Shown here in pieces: positions 10,501 to 19,828 of a stretch of DNA of 64,000 nucleotides. A program made the position numbers and the translations under genes. The stretch covers positions 47,848,285 to 47,912,284 of the forward strand of contig NC_079204.1 of NCBI RefSeq assembly GCF_026745355.1. The letters run 5' to 3'. Below the pieces are notes generated by a model. That model was not told the origin of the DNA, did no database searches, and saw only the letters and a list, made by a program, of their open reading frames with translations. Every line of letters starts with the position of its first letter. The first letter of the stretch is position 1. The stretch is from Beta vulgaris subsp. vulgaris. Lineage: Eukaryota; Streptophyta; Magnoliopsida; Caryophyllales; Amaranthaceae.

Positions 10501-11927
10501 TAATAAAAAGGCTCTTGGGTGCAAGTGGGTCTACAAGATCAAGCATCACTCAGATGGGACTATTGAACGTCTCAAGGCTCGTTTGGTAATCTTTGGTAAT
10601 CACCAGGTTGAGGGCTTGGACTATACTGAGACTTTTGCTCCTGTGGCTAAGATGGTCACTGTTCGTGCCTTCCTTGCTATTGCCGCTGCTAAGAATTGGG
10701 AGCTTCATCAGATGGATGTTCATAATGCCTTTCTTCATGGTGATCTTGACGAAGAAGTATATATGAAACCTCCTCCGGGATTTACTCCTTCCCGACCTGG
10801 CCTTGTTTGTCGCCTCAGAAAATCTCTCTATGGCCTTCGTCAAGCTCCTCGCTGTTGGTTTGCTAAGTTGGCTGCTTCATTGCTCTCATATGGTTTCACT
10901 CAATCATATTCCGATTATTCTCTGTTCACTCTCTCTCAGCATGGTATTCAGCTCTCTGTTCTCATCTACGTCGATGATCTCATTATCTCTGGTAATAATT
11001 CTTCCACTGTTACTTCTTTCAAGTCATATTTGGGCACGTGTTTTCATATGAAGGATCTCGGTCCTTTGAAATATTTTTTGGGCATTGAGGTCGCTCGTAG
11101 CTTGGATGGTTTATTTTTGTGTTAGCGCAAATATGTGCTCGATATCATTTCTGAGGCTGGCTTGGTCGGGGCTAAACCGGCTGCATTTCCGCTCGAAAAA
11201 AATCACACTCTTGCTCTTGCTTCCGGTCCCTTGCTTGTTGTCAGATCCGGAGGCTTATCGACGACTTGTTGGGCGCCTCATCTATTTGTCCTTTACTCGC
11301 CCGGACTTGGCATATAGCGTTCACATTTTGGCTCAGTTTATGCAGCAACCTCGTCAGGAGCACTGGGAGGCTGCTCTTCGTGTTGTTCGTTATTTAAAAG
11401 GTTGTCCGGGCCAAGGCATCCTTCTCAGTTCTGCCTGTGATCTATCTCTGACTGGTTGGTGCGGCTCTGATTGGGCTAGCTACCCCTTGACTCGTCGTTC
11501 TTTGACTGGGTGGCTTGTTTTTCTTGGTGATTCTCCTATCTCTTGGAAGACTAAGAAACAACATACTGTCTCTCGCTCCTCCGCTGAAGCTGAGTATCGC
11601 TCCCTTGCAGACATTACTTCTGAGCTTAAATGGCTCAAGGCTCTTCTTGAGGGTCTTGGCATTAATCATCCTCGTGCTATGCGTCTTTACTGTGATAGTA
11701 AGTCTGCGTTACATATTGCCCAAAACCCAGTCTTTCATGAACGCACCAAGCACATTGAGGTGGATTGTCACTATGTTCGTGATGCCATCAAGGATGGCCT
11801 TATTGCTCCCAGTCATGTGTCCACCACGGAACAACTTGCCGATATTTTTACCAAGGCCCTTGGTAAAAATCAGTTTCTTTACTTACTTAGCAAGGTGGGC
11901 ATTTGTAACCCGCATGCTCCAACTTGA
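7569..11927 (+). pseudogene. Copia 1 gag-pol, with two frameshifts and one stop
   Basis: Gag starts at ATG 7569. Domains in order: gag with the NYVTWARAITLSLKARRKF segment; zinc knuckle CSYCKKRGHDKASC; protease WILDTGASHH; integrase HHCC finger (HHRLGH...CVVC), catalytic region with HCDLWG, RTDNGTEF and NGKVERKH, so the D-D-E triad is present; reverse transcriptase with MDVHNAFLHGDL and YVDDL; RNase H with SSAEAEYRSL. Breaks: a frame change near 9222 in integrase leads to a stop at about 9252; TAG at 11123-11125 between reverse transcriptase and RNase H; another frame change near 11230-11240. The reading frame is open from 9266 to 11125, and again in a different frame to 11927. No active polyprotein can be made from this copy. 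A proline/serine-rich linker follows integrase (about 9960-10290). Confidence 0.9.
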
Positions 11928-11934
11928 GGGGGGG
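11926..11934 (+). other. Polypurine tract of Copia 1
   Basis: GAGGGGGGG directly precedes the 3' LTR, as expected for the plus-strand primer of reverse transcription. Confidence 0.85.
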
Positions 11935-12069
11935 TATTGGACCTTGTATTTACGTTGAGTTGTATAGTTTGGGCCTAAGGCCTTAGTTGTAAACTTAGGA
12001 TGTATATAAACTCTAAGTTTGACAGTAATACGATAACACACAAATCATTAAACCCTAATCAATTTGTCA
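11935..12069 (+). repeat. 3' LTR of Copia 1
   Basis: Identical by eye over 135 bases to the 5' LTR, followed by the target duplication CAAGC. Confidence 0.95.
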
Positions 12070-12171
12070 CAAGCTCCAATAATCCATCATAATTCATAAG
12101 CTAGCTAGCAAAATATTAGCCTAGAGAAGAAGCAAAACATCAAAAAGAAATGACAATCTAAGGGAGGAAGA

Positions 12172-12384
12172 ATGAGGATGGAGTACGTGAAGGAGAAGGC
12201 AACGGATGCGGCAGCGGGGACGAGGGTAGGATCTAGAAAAGGCGAAGGCGACAGTGGCAGAGAAAGCGGATAAATAAGAGCCCATAATGATCAAGTTGAT
12301 AAGGACATTGCTGAACAAAGGAAAGACAATTGTAACGATGAGGTCGAGATGCGCAAGCAAGAGGCACATGTGACATTCCCATAA
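12172..12384 (+). pseudogene. LEA group 4 (LEA_1) pseudogene
   Basis: Starting from ATG 12172 the frame reads MRMEYVKEKATDAAAGTRVG. After a frame change near 12230 it reads KAKATVAEKADK and stops. After another shift it reads DKDIAEQRKDN and EVEMRKQEAHV, ending at TAA 12382. These three pieces match, in order, the LEA_1 domain of the intact gene at 30109 (compare KTKATVQEKVDK and EAELRKQQAMS). The glycine-rich C-terminal half is missing. Copia 1 sits about 100 bases upstream, in what was the promoter or 5' UTR. At least two frameshifts make it non-functional. Whether it decayed before or after the Copia insertion cannot be seen here. Confidence 0.75.
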
Positions 12385-13200
12385 CAATACCAATCGTACT
12401 GCAATTACTAGTTATTTAATGGTTGTTTGGTATACATTAAAATCTAATTTTCATAGAAAGTTGCAACTTTTATGAATTTATTTCCTTTTCGTAATTCCTA
12501 GGAAATCGACTAATGTTTTTGGTGATATCAACGAATTTGTAATTTTCATGAATCGACGTAGGAATTTTGAATAAACAGGAGGGCTAGCTAAATAAATTCT
12601 CACATTTTGTGGGAATTTCAAATTTCCAGAACTTTTCATTCCCCCATCTTCCCACTTTCTATCAACCAAAAACTAATTAATTGAGAAAATCAAGAGAATT
12701 GATATTGCCTATCTCTATTATAAAGCCAAGGGGAGCTATGGTGTTCCCTTTTAGAAAGTCTTTTTTGTCCTTAACTAAATATATAATGGGATATTCAAAT
12801 CTTCTACAATATATTCTTTCCTAATTTAAAGATGGGGTCAAAATTCTAATGATAAATTAAATAAGGATTAACAAAGTAACTTGACGCGATTAGAAGAATG
12901 CTTGTTTAATGAAAAAAATTAAAAATTTAAATTGACTATAAGACCTTATATATATTATCCACTCTTTTTTTTTTTTTTTACCCATATTATCCACTTTTTA
13001 ATATTCTAACTCAATTTTTAATTCTCTATTTTACTTTTTAGTTTCTATCTATTTTTCTGTTTTTTCTCATACTTTAACTTTTATACTTCTTTTGTTTTAC
13101 TTCAATGTGACACGAGTAAACTGAAAAAATGAAAGGAAATTCATAATTTTGGGAAAAAGACGTGAAGAGTCCAATATTAGCTTCGATACTACATATATGA
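12385..13200. other. Intergenic, no gene seen
   Basis: AT-rich sequence with T-runs (12966-12979). No open frame or transposon border recognised. Confidence 0.4.
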
Positions 13201-13215
13201 TATACCAAATTACTT

Positions 13216-13664
13216 CTTTTTTTTAAGGAGAAATTTCATAAATTGAAGGCCAAACAGCATCTACAATAGATATTTAAGAAAAACAAGATACAATAAAACA
13301 AGGTTAAATCAAATTCGTCTTCGAAAAAACTACAATGAACCAGATCGAGCAATACAGCACAGCCCCCTTGTATTTGCTGAATCAAACATAGTTTGGGAAG
13401 AACCTTCTTGATCGAGTCATGTTTACCGCATCCGAGATTCCAATACCTTCATGTTGAGTCTCGAACTTCAACCAATGAGAATAATTTCTCATACTTAGAA
13501 ACAAAAAAACCATACTCACAACTTCCATAGGGGAGAAGGAGATCTCCACAACAAAGACTAAATAAATCTCATAAAGAGATACTAGGGCTTCCCATGGATG
13601 AAAACATCCATGGCAGCCCCTAACTGATGAAGAAGGGGTAGAAGAGGCTAGGGTTTAGAGAGAC
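13216..13664 (-). mobile_element. Poly-A-tailed retroposon A
   Basis: On the minus strand the insert begins TCTCTCTAAACCCTAGCC and ends in an A-run (the plus-strand T-run at 13216-13224). It is flanked by ATACCAAATTACTT (13202-13215) and ATACCGAATTACTT (13665-13678), a 14-base target duplication with one mismatch. No protein domain seen. This is a non-LTR type insertion; the family was not identified. Confidence 0.6.
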
Positions 13665-13678
13665 ATACCGAATTACTT

Positions 13679-14311
13679 TTTTTTTTTTTTTTTGAATAGT
13701 AAAATTAATTCAATAATAAAAAGTCATACGACATCTACATAAGCAATTGAATCAAACAAATACATAAGTTGAATCAAACAAAATTTTCCTTCATAAAAAC
13801 TACGATCGTCAAACAAATCTTGCAATGTGGAACATCTCCCGCTTATATCGCTGGAAAATACAGCCTTGTTGGAGAGACAATCTAACGATCCCTTGTAGTC
13901 GTGAGGATGATTTCCGTCGGATTCATCTGACCGTATTCGAAAAATTGATAACCTTTATTTGTGATCCCGCATAATTCTTCACCAACAAAATAATTTCACG
14001 ACAATCCATTAGATCTAGTATCCCGGATTGTAACATGTAGAAATTCCCTCTCTAAAAGAGGAGAAAAACCCTGTCTTTCGAAGGAGGTCGAAAAACCTTG
14101 TCTTTCGAAGGAGATCGAAAAACCTTTTCTTACGAAGGAGATCGAAAACCCTTTCTTTCGAGGGAGAAATCGTTATTGGAAACCTAAAAACAAATAAAAA
14201 ACAGAGGTGGGGGCTTTCCAACGGTAAAAACCGATGGAAGCCCCTTTAAAAATCAACAATGGAGGCTAGGGTTTTTGAAAGTAGAGAGGAGAGAGGGGAG
14301 AGAGAAAAAAT
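13679..14311 (-). mobile_element. Poly-A-tailed retroposon B, in tandem with A
   Basis: The insert lies between ATACCGAATTACTT at 13665-13678 and the same 14 bases at 14312-14325, with its poly-A (plus-strand T-run, 13676-13693) at the left. Its 5' end on the minus strand (CTCTCC-rich, then AAAAACCCTAGCCTCC) resembles that of retroposon A, so A and B are relatives inserted one after the other at the same target. A 26-28-base tandem unit with core CTTTCGAAGGAGATCGAAAA lies at about 14070-14165. Confidence 0.6.
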
Positions 14312-15043
14312 ATACCGAATTACTTACATATGTCAATATTAGTGCATCAGTATTTTTTTATAATTACGTCTCAAGTGTTTTTATTTCTAAAGAATTTTTT
14401 TTATAAGTGTATAACATTTGTGTCCTATTGTTTCTATTGATTGATTAATAAATCATTTTAAAAATTAATTAGTTCGTAGTCATCATAACAATGAATATGA
14501 CAATATCATTGGCACAAAAGAAGGGATAAAAGAATTTAATTGTCGGATACAGAAAAGGAAGGAAAAAAATAGAAGTGAGGAAGGATAAGAAAACAAATTA
14601 ATAGCTAAATTGTCTGGAATCCTGATTATTCACATGATATAATGCTTTCATTAGGCACAAACATTTATTAATTCATCAAAGCAAGCGTCACCATGTAACA
14701 TACTCAATTGAAAAGGGTTTTGTATATGTGAAAGTATTGGGTCAGACCGTCTGACGTATTGTTTACTGTCAGACGGGCTGAGCCCAATACATCTTCTCTC
14801 TGCTTCACTTTTTAGGTCACATTATCTCTCCTCTTTCTTCTTCTTCTCTGGATTTTCATATAATCCACCCAGTTTCGATTCTTGAGCTGCAATAATTTCA
14901 TAATCTCCTTTTATAATCCCAATTTGTCGTTTCTTTCTTCTTCTTTTTTTCTCCTTCTTCAACTTCTACAACCTTTTTTTTTCTCTGTATTTGTGGAATT
15001 TTTTTGTTGTTTCAATATGCAGTTAGAAGGTCCCTCATGAATA

Positions 15044-15277
15044 GTACCTCTAGGCAGAAGAGATGCAAGAACAGCAAATCGTACTTTAGCAAACCAAAAC
15101 CTTCCACCACCGCCATCTGCCAATCTAACTGGCCAAAATGGGATTATCGAGTTATTTAGCAGACATAATTTAACGGCCAAGGATATGACTGTCCTCTCTG
15201 GAGGCCACATTATCGGCCTTGCTCGCTGCAGCAGCTTCCGCCCCCACATCTACAACGACAAGAAAAAAATCAGCTAA
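15044..15277 (+). pseudogene. Captured class III peroxidase gene fragment
   Basis: A 77-codon open stretch without a start codon encodes VPLGRRDARTANRTLANQNL, then an LTGQNGIIELFSRHNLTAKD segment, LSGGHIIGLARCSSFR and IYND. These are the hallmarks of plant class III (secretory) haem peroxidases: the GRRD motif, the LTAKDM-LSG-H motif with the haem-ligand histidine, and the following RC cysteine. A stop lies directly before the first codon, and the peroxidase similarity ends after IYND, followed by KKKIS and a stop. A full-length enzyme has about 320 residues, so only a central piece is present. It lies inside a TIR-bounded element, which suggests capture from a host gene. Confidence 0.8.
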
Positions 15278-15324
15278 GAGGAATGAAGAAGAAGGAGAAA
15301 GTGAGAGAAAGCAGAGGTTAGTGT

Positions 15325-15850
15325 TTTGTTTTTCAGTTGGACTTTGTTTTCTTTCAGTTGGACTTTGTTTTCTTTCAGTTGAACTTTGTTTTCTTTCAGT
15401 TGGACTTTGTTTTCTTTCAGTTGGACTTTGTGTTTCTTTCAGTTGGACTTTGTTTTGTTTCAGTTGGACTTTGTTTTTTTTCAGTTGGACTACCTGAAAA
15501 AGAATGAAGACTACCTGAAAAAGAATGAAGACTACCTGGAAAAAAATGAAGACTACCTAAAAAAGAATAAAGACCAACTGAAACCCAAAGTAAGTCTAAC
15601 TGAAGTACAAAAACCAACTAAAAAAAAAGAAGACTAACTGAAAACAAAATGAAGACTACCAAAAAAAAAATAAAGACTACCTGAAAAAGAATAAAGACCA
15701 ACTGAAACCCAAAGTAAGTCTAACTGAAGTACAAAAACCAACTGAAAAAAAAGAAGACTAACTGAAAACAAAATGAAGACTACCTGAAAAAAAATTAAGA
15801 CTACCTGAAAAAAAATTAAGACTAACTGAAAAAAAATTGGAACCACCTGA
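15325..15850 (+). repeat. Inverted minisatellite, 21-22-base unit
   Basis: From 15325 to about 15490 the unit TTTCAGTTGGACTTTGTTTT recurs eight times. After the junction at about 15490 the sequence continues with units such as GACTACCTGAAAAAGAATGA, related to the reverse complement of the left unit, up to about 15850. The right half also has a longer repeat (about 15565 and 15680, offset 116 bases). RNA from this region could form a long imperfect hairpin. Open frames through it encode only low-complexity peptides. Confidence 0.8.
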
Positions 15851-16216
15851 AAGTCGTCCGACCAAAGATTATGGTCGGACGAGTCCGACACAATACGTTC
15901 TTCTGTCTCTCGACAAATGACAATTGACGTAGTATAAAATGTAGGAAAAAGGTCAAGGGATGATTTCCTACATAATCTAATATAAAACAAAAAACACCAC
16001 ACAACTCATTGCTTCATTTTAATGAACTCTAAATCTCTAATCGATGCAGATCAACTGGCTCGGCTACCTCAATTCCGTTTATTGATAAAAACGATTGTAT
16101 ATATATAACACATTACTCATCTCGTTTCTAAACATAACATGTTTTTCGAAAATATGCAAAATTTTGAACATTAATATTTATAGTTAAAGGAAACATTTGT
16201 AAAATACATATTAAAA

Positions 16217-16912
16217 CGAATCTAACAAGATTGTACAAATTAAATAAATATTATAGCAATTGCAACATTAGAATTGTCATACGGAAATATTTTCATAATG
16301 TTTTTTCTTATAATTTATATCAATATCAACTGAAAGTGGTTAACAATTAAAGTTTATCCTTAAATATTTATATCCTTTGTCAATCATAACAAAGGGAGGG
16401 CGACAGGGCCTAATTGCTGAATTTTTCCTGGCAAACAATGCTTCATATAGTTTAATGGGTTAATGGTATGCGATTTAGCAAAGGAAGTGACCTACGAAAA
16501 GTAAAGTTAATTCATCTTTTATTTTCTTAAAATATTGATTAATATTTAAACTCATGCATTAACAAAGAAGATGAAAAGCATTGCTCTATGCTTGAGTTGG
16601 TACACGTAGGAACCATATTTTTGATAAATAAGGTTTGCATTTTTGCAAAAGTAATTCTAAACATACAACGCCAAATTAACCAAAAGTAACGCAAACTGAT
16701 AATAGTATTCATGCTCTAATAATGAATAATGATCATTGATCGCCTCAAGATACAACGCTAAGCTATACCTTAGAAAATCAAAACATACACTTATTAATTT
16801 ATTAAACTAGCTAATAGCTACTTATAATAATTAATACCCTACTTATTTACCATAATATATTTATATAGGGTAACAACCTAAACTAAATCTCCATGCATAT
16901 GTCTCAGATCGA
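16217..16912. other. Downstream flank of proline-rich gene copy B
   Basis: Counterpart of 1430-2690 in copy A, shorter. No gene; the part next to the gene is the most strongly conserved between the copies and probably includes the 3' UTR. Confidence 0.5.
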
Positions 16913-17341
16913 TCAAGGGTTGGATGGTGGGCTAGGTGTAGCCGGTGAGGGGAAAACTATTGAGATAAAAGGGAGATAAAAACCAGGACTTGGTGGGACA
17001 GGCGCATGTGGAGTAGAATGTTTTGGTGGGGCATGGGTATGTGCGGCCGAATGGGTTGGTGGGACAGGAGCATGTGGGACTGATGGGGTTGATGGAGGGT
17101 TGTTTTTTGGGTCGGGTTGGAAAAATGGGTCATTTGGTGGGTTTGGCACGTAGGGGATCACAGGGTTAAGGAGGTTCTTTATAGGGTTGGGAATAAACGG
17201 GTTGTCATAGAATCCGAGAGCATCTTGCGGGTTGACGCCTTGTTGGTTGGAGGCTTTCTGTGGCTTGTCATCGAGTACTCTAGCATTAGACACTGCTAGC
17301 ATAAGGAACATGGCACAAACAAGAATTTGCTTCATCATCAT
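16913..17341 (-). CDS. Small secreted proline-rich protein, copy B
   Basis: 142 residues, differing from copy A by one extra N-terminal methionine and a few substitutions in the tail (for example HAPVPPTHSAAHTH where copy A has HTPVPPTHSAPHTH). It has the same signal peptide, the RVLDDKPQ mature start, the NPF-PNPIKNLLNPV segment and the proline/histidine-rich tail. The frame and most codons are kept while the flanks have diverged more, which suggests that both copies are under selection. Probable apoplastic or cell-wall protein; family not recognised. Confidence 0.85.
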   Translation of the reverse strand: MMMKQILVCAMFLMLAVSNARVLDDKPQKASNQQGVNPQDALGFYDNPFIPNPIKNLLNPVIPYVPNPPNDPFFQPDPKNNPPSTPSVPHAPVPPTHSAAHTHAPPKHSTPHAPVPPSPGFYLPFISIVFPSPATPSPPSNP

Positions 17342-17425
17342 TTTGTTTTTCTCTTAAGAGCTATTAAGGTTTTGTGTGGGAAAGCAATAGATCAGCTAGT
17401 GAATTATTGGAAGCTTAAGAAAAAA

Positions 17426-17453
17426 TGCATGCATTATGCGTGGTATTTATATA
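17426..17453 (-). promoter_or_regulatory. TATA box and TGCATGCA element of copy B
   Basis: TGCATGCA (17426-17433) and, on the minus strand, TATATAAATA (17444-17453), in the same positions relative to the start codon as in copy A. Confidence 0.5.
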
Positions 17454-17901
17454 GCAAACATGCCCGATTTATCTTTATCTTTCAGTATTTGTGATGATAT
17501 ATGGGTTATCTTTTAGTTCTAACTATATCTTTTTATCACTATTATTATTTATTCGTTAAAGAATATTATTTATCTTTAATATAGCTGTTTTTAGTTATCT
17601 TAGATTCTTAATTTAATTCCCCTAAAAAAGAATCTTAGTTTACTACTTATCACCTATGCGGCTAGGTAATAGGTATTATGCATTAGCTTCTTATCTATTT
17701 TGATATTTTACTATCTTTTATCAACAGATAGTAAGTATTAGCTATCATAAGCATACATTGGAGTCTTAGTGTTTTAGTAGTGTACTTAATTAATATGCGA
17801 AGTGAGATAAGTCTATGATGACAAATTTATCCAGTAAAGATAAGCCTATGATAAGAAATCGTATCTTAATTAAGATACGTATTTTCAGATGATATTCTAT
17901 G

Positions 17902-18522
17902 GTGAGGAAACATTTGATCCGGTGTGCGTGTTCCCTTTGGCCTTTGCTATAATGGTGGAATGGTTTTATGGTACGTAACAACGCTTAGCTTGTGCTCTTT
18001 TCTATCAATATTAATGTATTCTCAATTGTAATAGGTATGAACAAAATTGCAGTCTTGTTTGTAGATGCTTTCGAAAAACAATCTTTCAGTACAAGCAGAC
18101 ATTGTGTCAAATGTGTTCCCTATCAGTCTTCTTATCATGATGATTGTCCCATTCTTTTTAGTGTTGTACTTTGAGGGTAATAGTGATCCTAGCTAGATTG
18201 CTTTTAAGCTTGGGGTACTCAGGTTGATCAAAGTGTGAGCCAAGGTGAGCACAGCTAACTGCTAAGACAGGTCATCAGTCATCAGGCTCGAACGAGTATT
18301 TTCGTAGTTACCTCAGCTCGAGTCGAGTTATGAACCGAGCCCAAGATTTATGAGCGTGAGTGCTTGACAAGCTGAATCTCTGAGCTATATAGGTTCCACC
18401 TAAGTTCTGTTTGTGAGAAGTATTAGTTATTCTGGCAACTATTACCTTTGTATAAGCTTGCAGTTCATTCCAATTTATAACTTTTCCAGTATTGTTTCTG
18501 TAATTATTTTGCTTTAATGCAG
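17902..18522. other. No gene recognised
   Basis: Sequence between the duplicated block and the PHD-type exon. It may contain intron or 5' exon remnants of the EDM2-like fragment, but none could be read. Confidence 0.35.
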
Positions 18523-18807
18523 TTGTGAAGGACGTTGCATTAGATCCTTTCATAGTGGCAAAGAATCTGCTGAAGACGCGGACTCTGATTGTGTCTCTCT
18601 TGGTTTGACAAGAGATGAGATTAAAGGTATTGCTCATTTGCATTTTTTCATAATTCTAGTACATTCCCTTTGAATTTTGATCTCAACATATGATTCAAAC
18701 TTTCCCCTGTTTCGTCTATAAAATCTGATGTGATTTGTTATCCTGCAGGCTATGCGTTCCTTTAAATGTCCAAATTGTGAGTATAAGATACATCAATACA
18801 ATGCGAC
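18523..18807 (+). pseudogene. EDM2-like PHD-finger gene fragment (two exons)
   Basis: Exon one (18523-18626), after an AG acceptor and before a GT donor, reads CEGRCIRSFHSGKESAED, then DSDCVSLGLTRDEIK. Exon two (18749-18807), after TCCTGCAG, reads AMRSFKCPNCEYKIHQ. The order CxGxCxRSFH, CxSLGLT, CxNCxYKxHQ matches the PHD/PHD-like zinc finger of the plant chromatin protein ENHANCED DOWNY MILDEW 2 and relatives. The two exons do not join in frame with these borders (one extra base), and the next expected CFACG motif is replaced by YNATS and a 92-base tandem repeat. The rest of this large protein is missing, so this is a fragment. Confidence 0.5.
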
Positions 18808-19010
18808 GAGTTCGATTTTGATCATATATTCTTTGGACTCAAAAGTATTTTCAGTTGAACATTACATCTGGCTAATGTTGTACTGCACATGGGTTGACGG
18901 AGTTCGATTTTGATCATATATTCTTTGGACTCAAAAGTATTTTCAGTTGAACATTACATCTGGCTAATGTTGTACTGCACATGGGTTGACGGAGTTCGAT
19001 TTTCATCAGT
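18808..19010 (+). repeat. 92-base tandem repeat, 2.2 copies
   Basis: A 92-base unit beginning GAGTTCGATTTTGATCATAT repeats at 18808 and 18900, with a partial third copy at 18992. The first two units are identical by eye. Confidence 0.85.
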
Positions 19011-19828
19011 TATTAGATTGAGTTGGCACTTGGCAGTACAGTATTGTTTTTCAGGTATTTGTATTTTATTTCAGGCTAGGATGTGATCTGTGAGATTGGT
19101 CGATTGAGAAAGGTTACATGTTTCGAGCTTATGAAGATTATTTCAACTTTCATATGTTGAATGCTGCTCTTTATAATCTATCATACATATGTTGCAGGGA
19201 CATTTGCACAACGTCTGGACTTTCATCTTACAAGATCCGCGGTTCAAAAGCGACGAGTGCATGTGACTCTATATCTTTTAAAGATTACTTAACTTCTAAA
19301 AATGTGCATTGTAAAATATTTTGGGAAAATTTCAATTAACTTCTTTGGTATCTCTTGAAATCTAGTAACAAATAAATATCCAACTATTTTTTGTGAAAAA
19401 AATAAGTAATAGTGAAATATCTCAATAATTGTGTTATATCATTTTTTTTACAATGTTTCGAAGTTGTATATGCTTGGAGTGATAATGGGTCGTGATACTG
19501 ATTTTGGACACTGAAAGGTTTTCGCGGTCATTGCCAAAGTTTGGCTGGGTGAGCTTATGTAGGATACGCATTGTATAGATATGAACAAAATGTGTTATGG
19601 TGTTGTCCAAAAACATTATAACTAATGCGCAAAGATGAATAATTTCTAATGACAGTCATATTCAACCTTTTCAATTCGAAATACACCTTTCAAATTTATG
19701 TTATTACAATTACAAAGCAATTGCAAGATAACAAGCTTATACAAGAGATCAAAATTAAGAGCTTCTTTCCCACTTTACAATGAAAAATGCCAAAATTAGA
19801 ACAAAGGAGATGTCTTCTAAAGGCATCT
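19011..19828. other. No gene recognised
   Basis: A short stretch after TTGCAGG at 19193 could be an exon remnant (reading HLHNVWTFILQDPRFKSDEC) but belongs to no family I recognise. The rest is AT-rich and featureless. Confidence 0.3.

Larger units (their letters stand above)
7341..12069 (+). mobile_element. Ty1/Copia LTR retrotransposon, recent insertion, coding region broken
   Basis: The 4729-base element is flanked by the 5-base target duplication CAAGC (7336-7340 and 12070-12074). The two 135-base LTRs are identical by eye. Order inside: primer binding site, gag with a zinc knuckle, protease, integrase, reverse transcriptase, RNase H, polypurine tract; integrase before reverse transcriptase defines Copia. 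The LTRs begin TA and end CA, a rare non-canonical terminus known mainly from Copia elements. Very short LTRs suggest the Ale/Retrofit group, which is an inference. Identical LTRs mean very recent insertion, yet pol carries three breaks. Confidence 0.95.
14733..15900. mobile_element. TIR-bounded non-autonomous element carrying a peroxidase fragment (Pack-type)
   Basis: Copy A has no counterpart, so this is an insertion into copy B. The left end has TATTGGGTCAGACCGTCTGAC (14740-14760); the right end has the imperfect inverse GTCGGACGAGTCCGACACAATA (15874-15895). A further related word, GTCAGACGGGCTGAGCCCAA, follows the left end at 14768. Inside are a class III peroxidase fragment (15044-15277) and an inverted minisatellite (15325-15850). 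There is no transposase, so it would depend on another element for movement. Ends of this kind with a captured host gene piece resemble Pack-MULEs, but the target duplication is not resolved and the superfamily is open. Confidence 0.55.
14650..17901 (+). repeat. Segmental duplication, copy B (proline-rich protein block)
   Basis: Direct-orientation copy of 1-3664, about 14.65 kb downstream. It contains the paralogous proline-rich gene with its TATA and TGCATGCA elements. It lacks the 783-base insertion of copy A and instead carries the peroxidase-bearing element at about 14733-15900. Similarity ends at the TATG at 17898-17901. Confidence 0.85.

Noticed and set aside
12121..12393. 90-codon minus-strand open frame
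   Set aside because: It is antisense to the LEA pseudogene, whose plus-strand similarity is clear.
15219..15637. Plus-strand open frames through the minisatellite (repeated FLSVGLC and YLKKNED peptides)
   Set aside because: They are translations of a tandem repeat inside a transposon, with no known domain.
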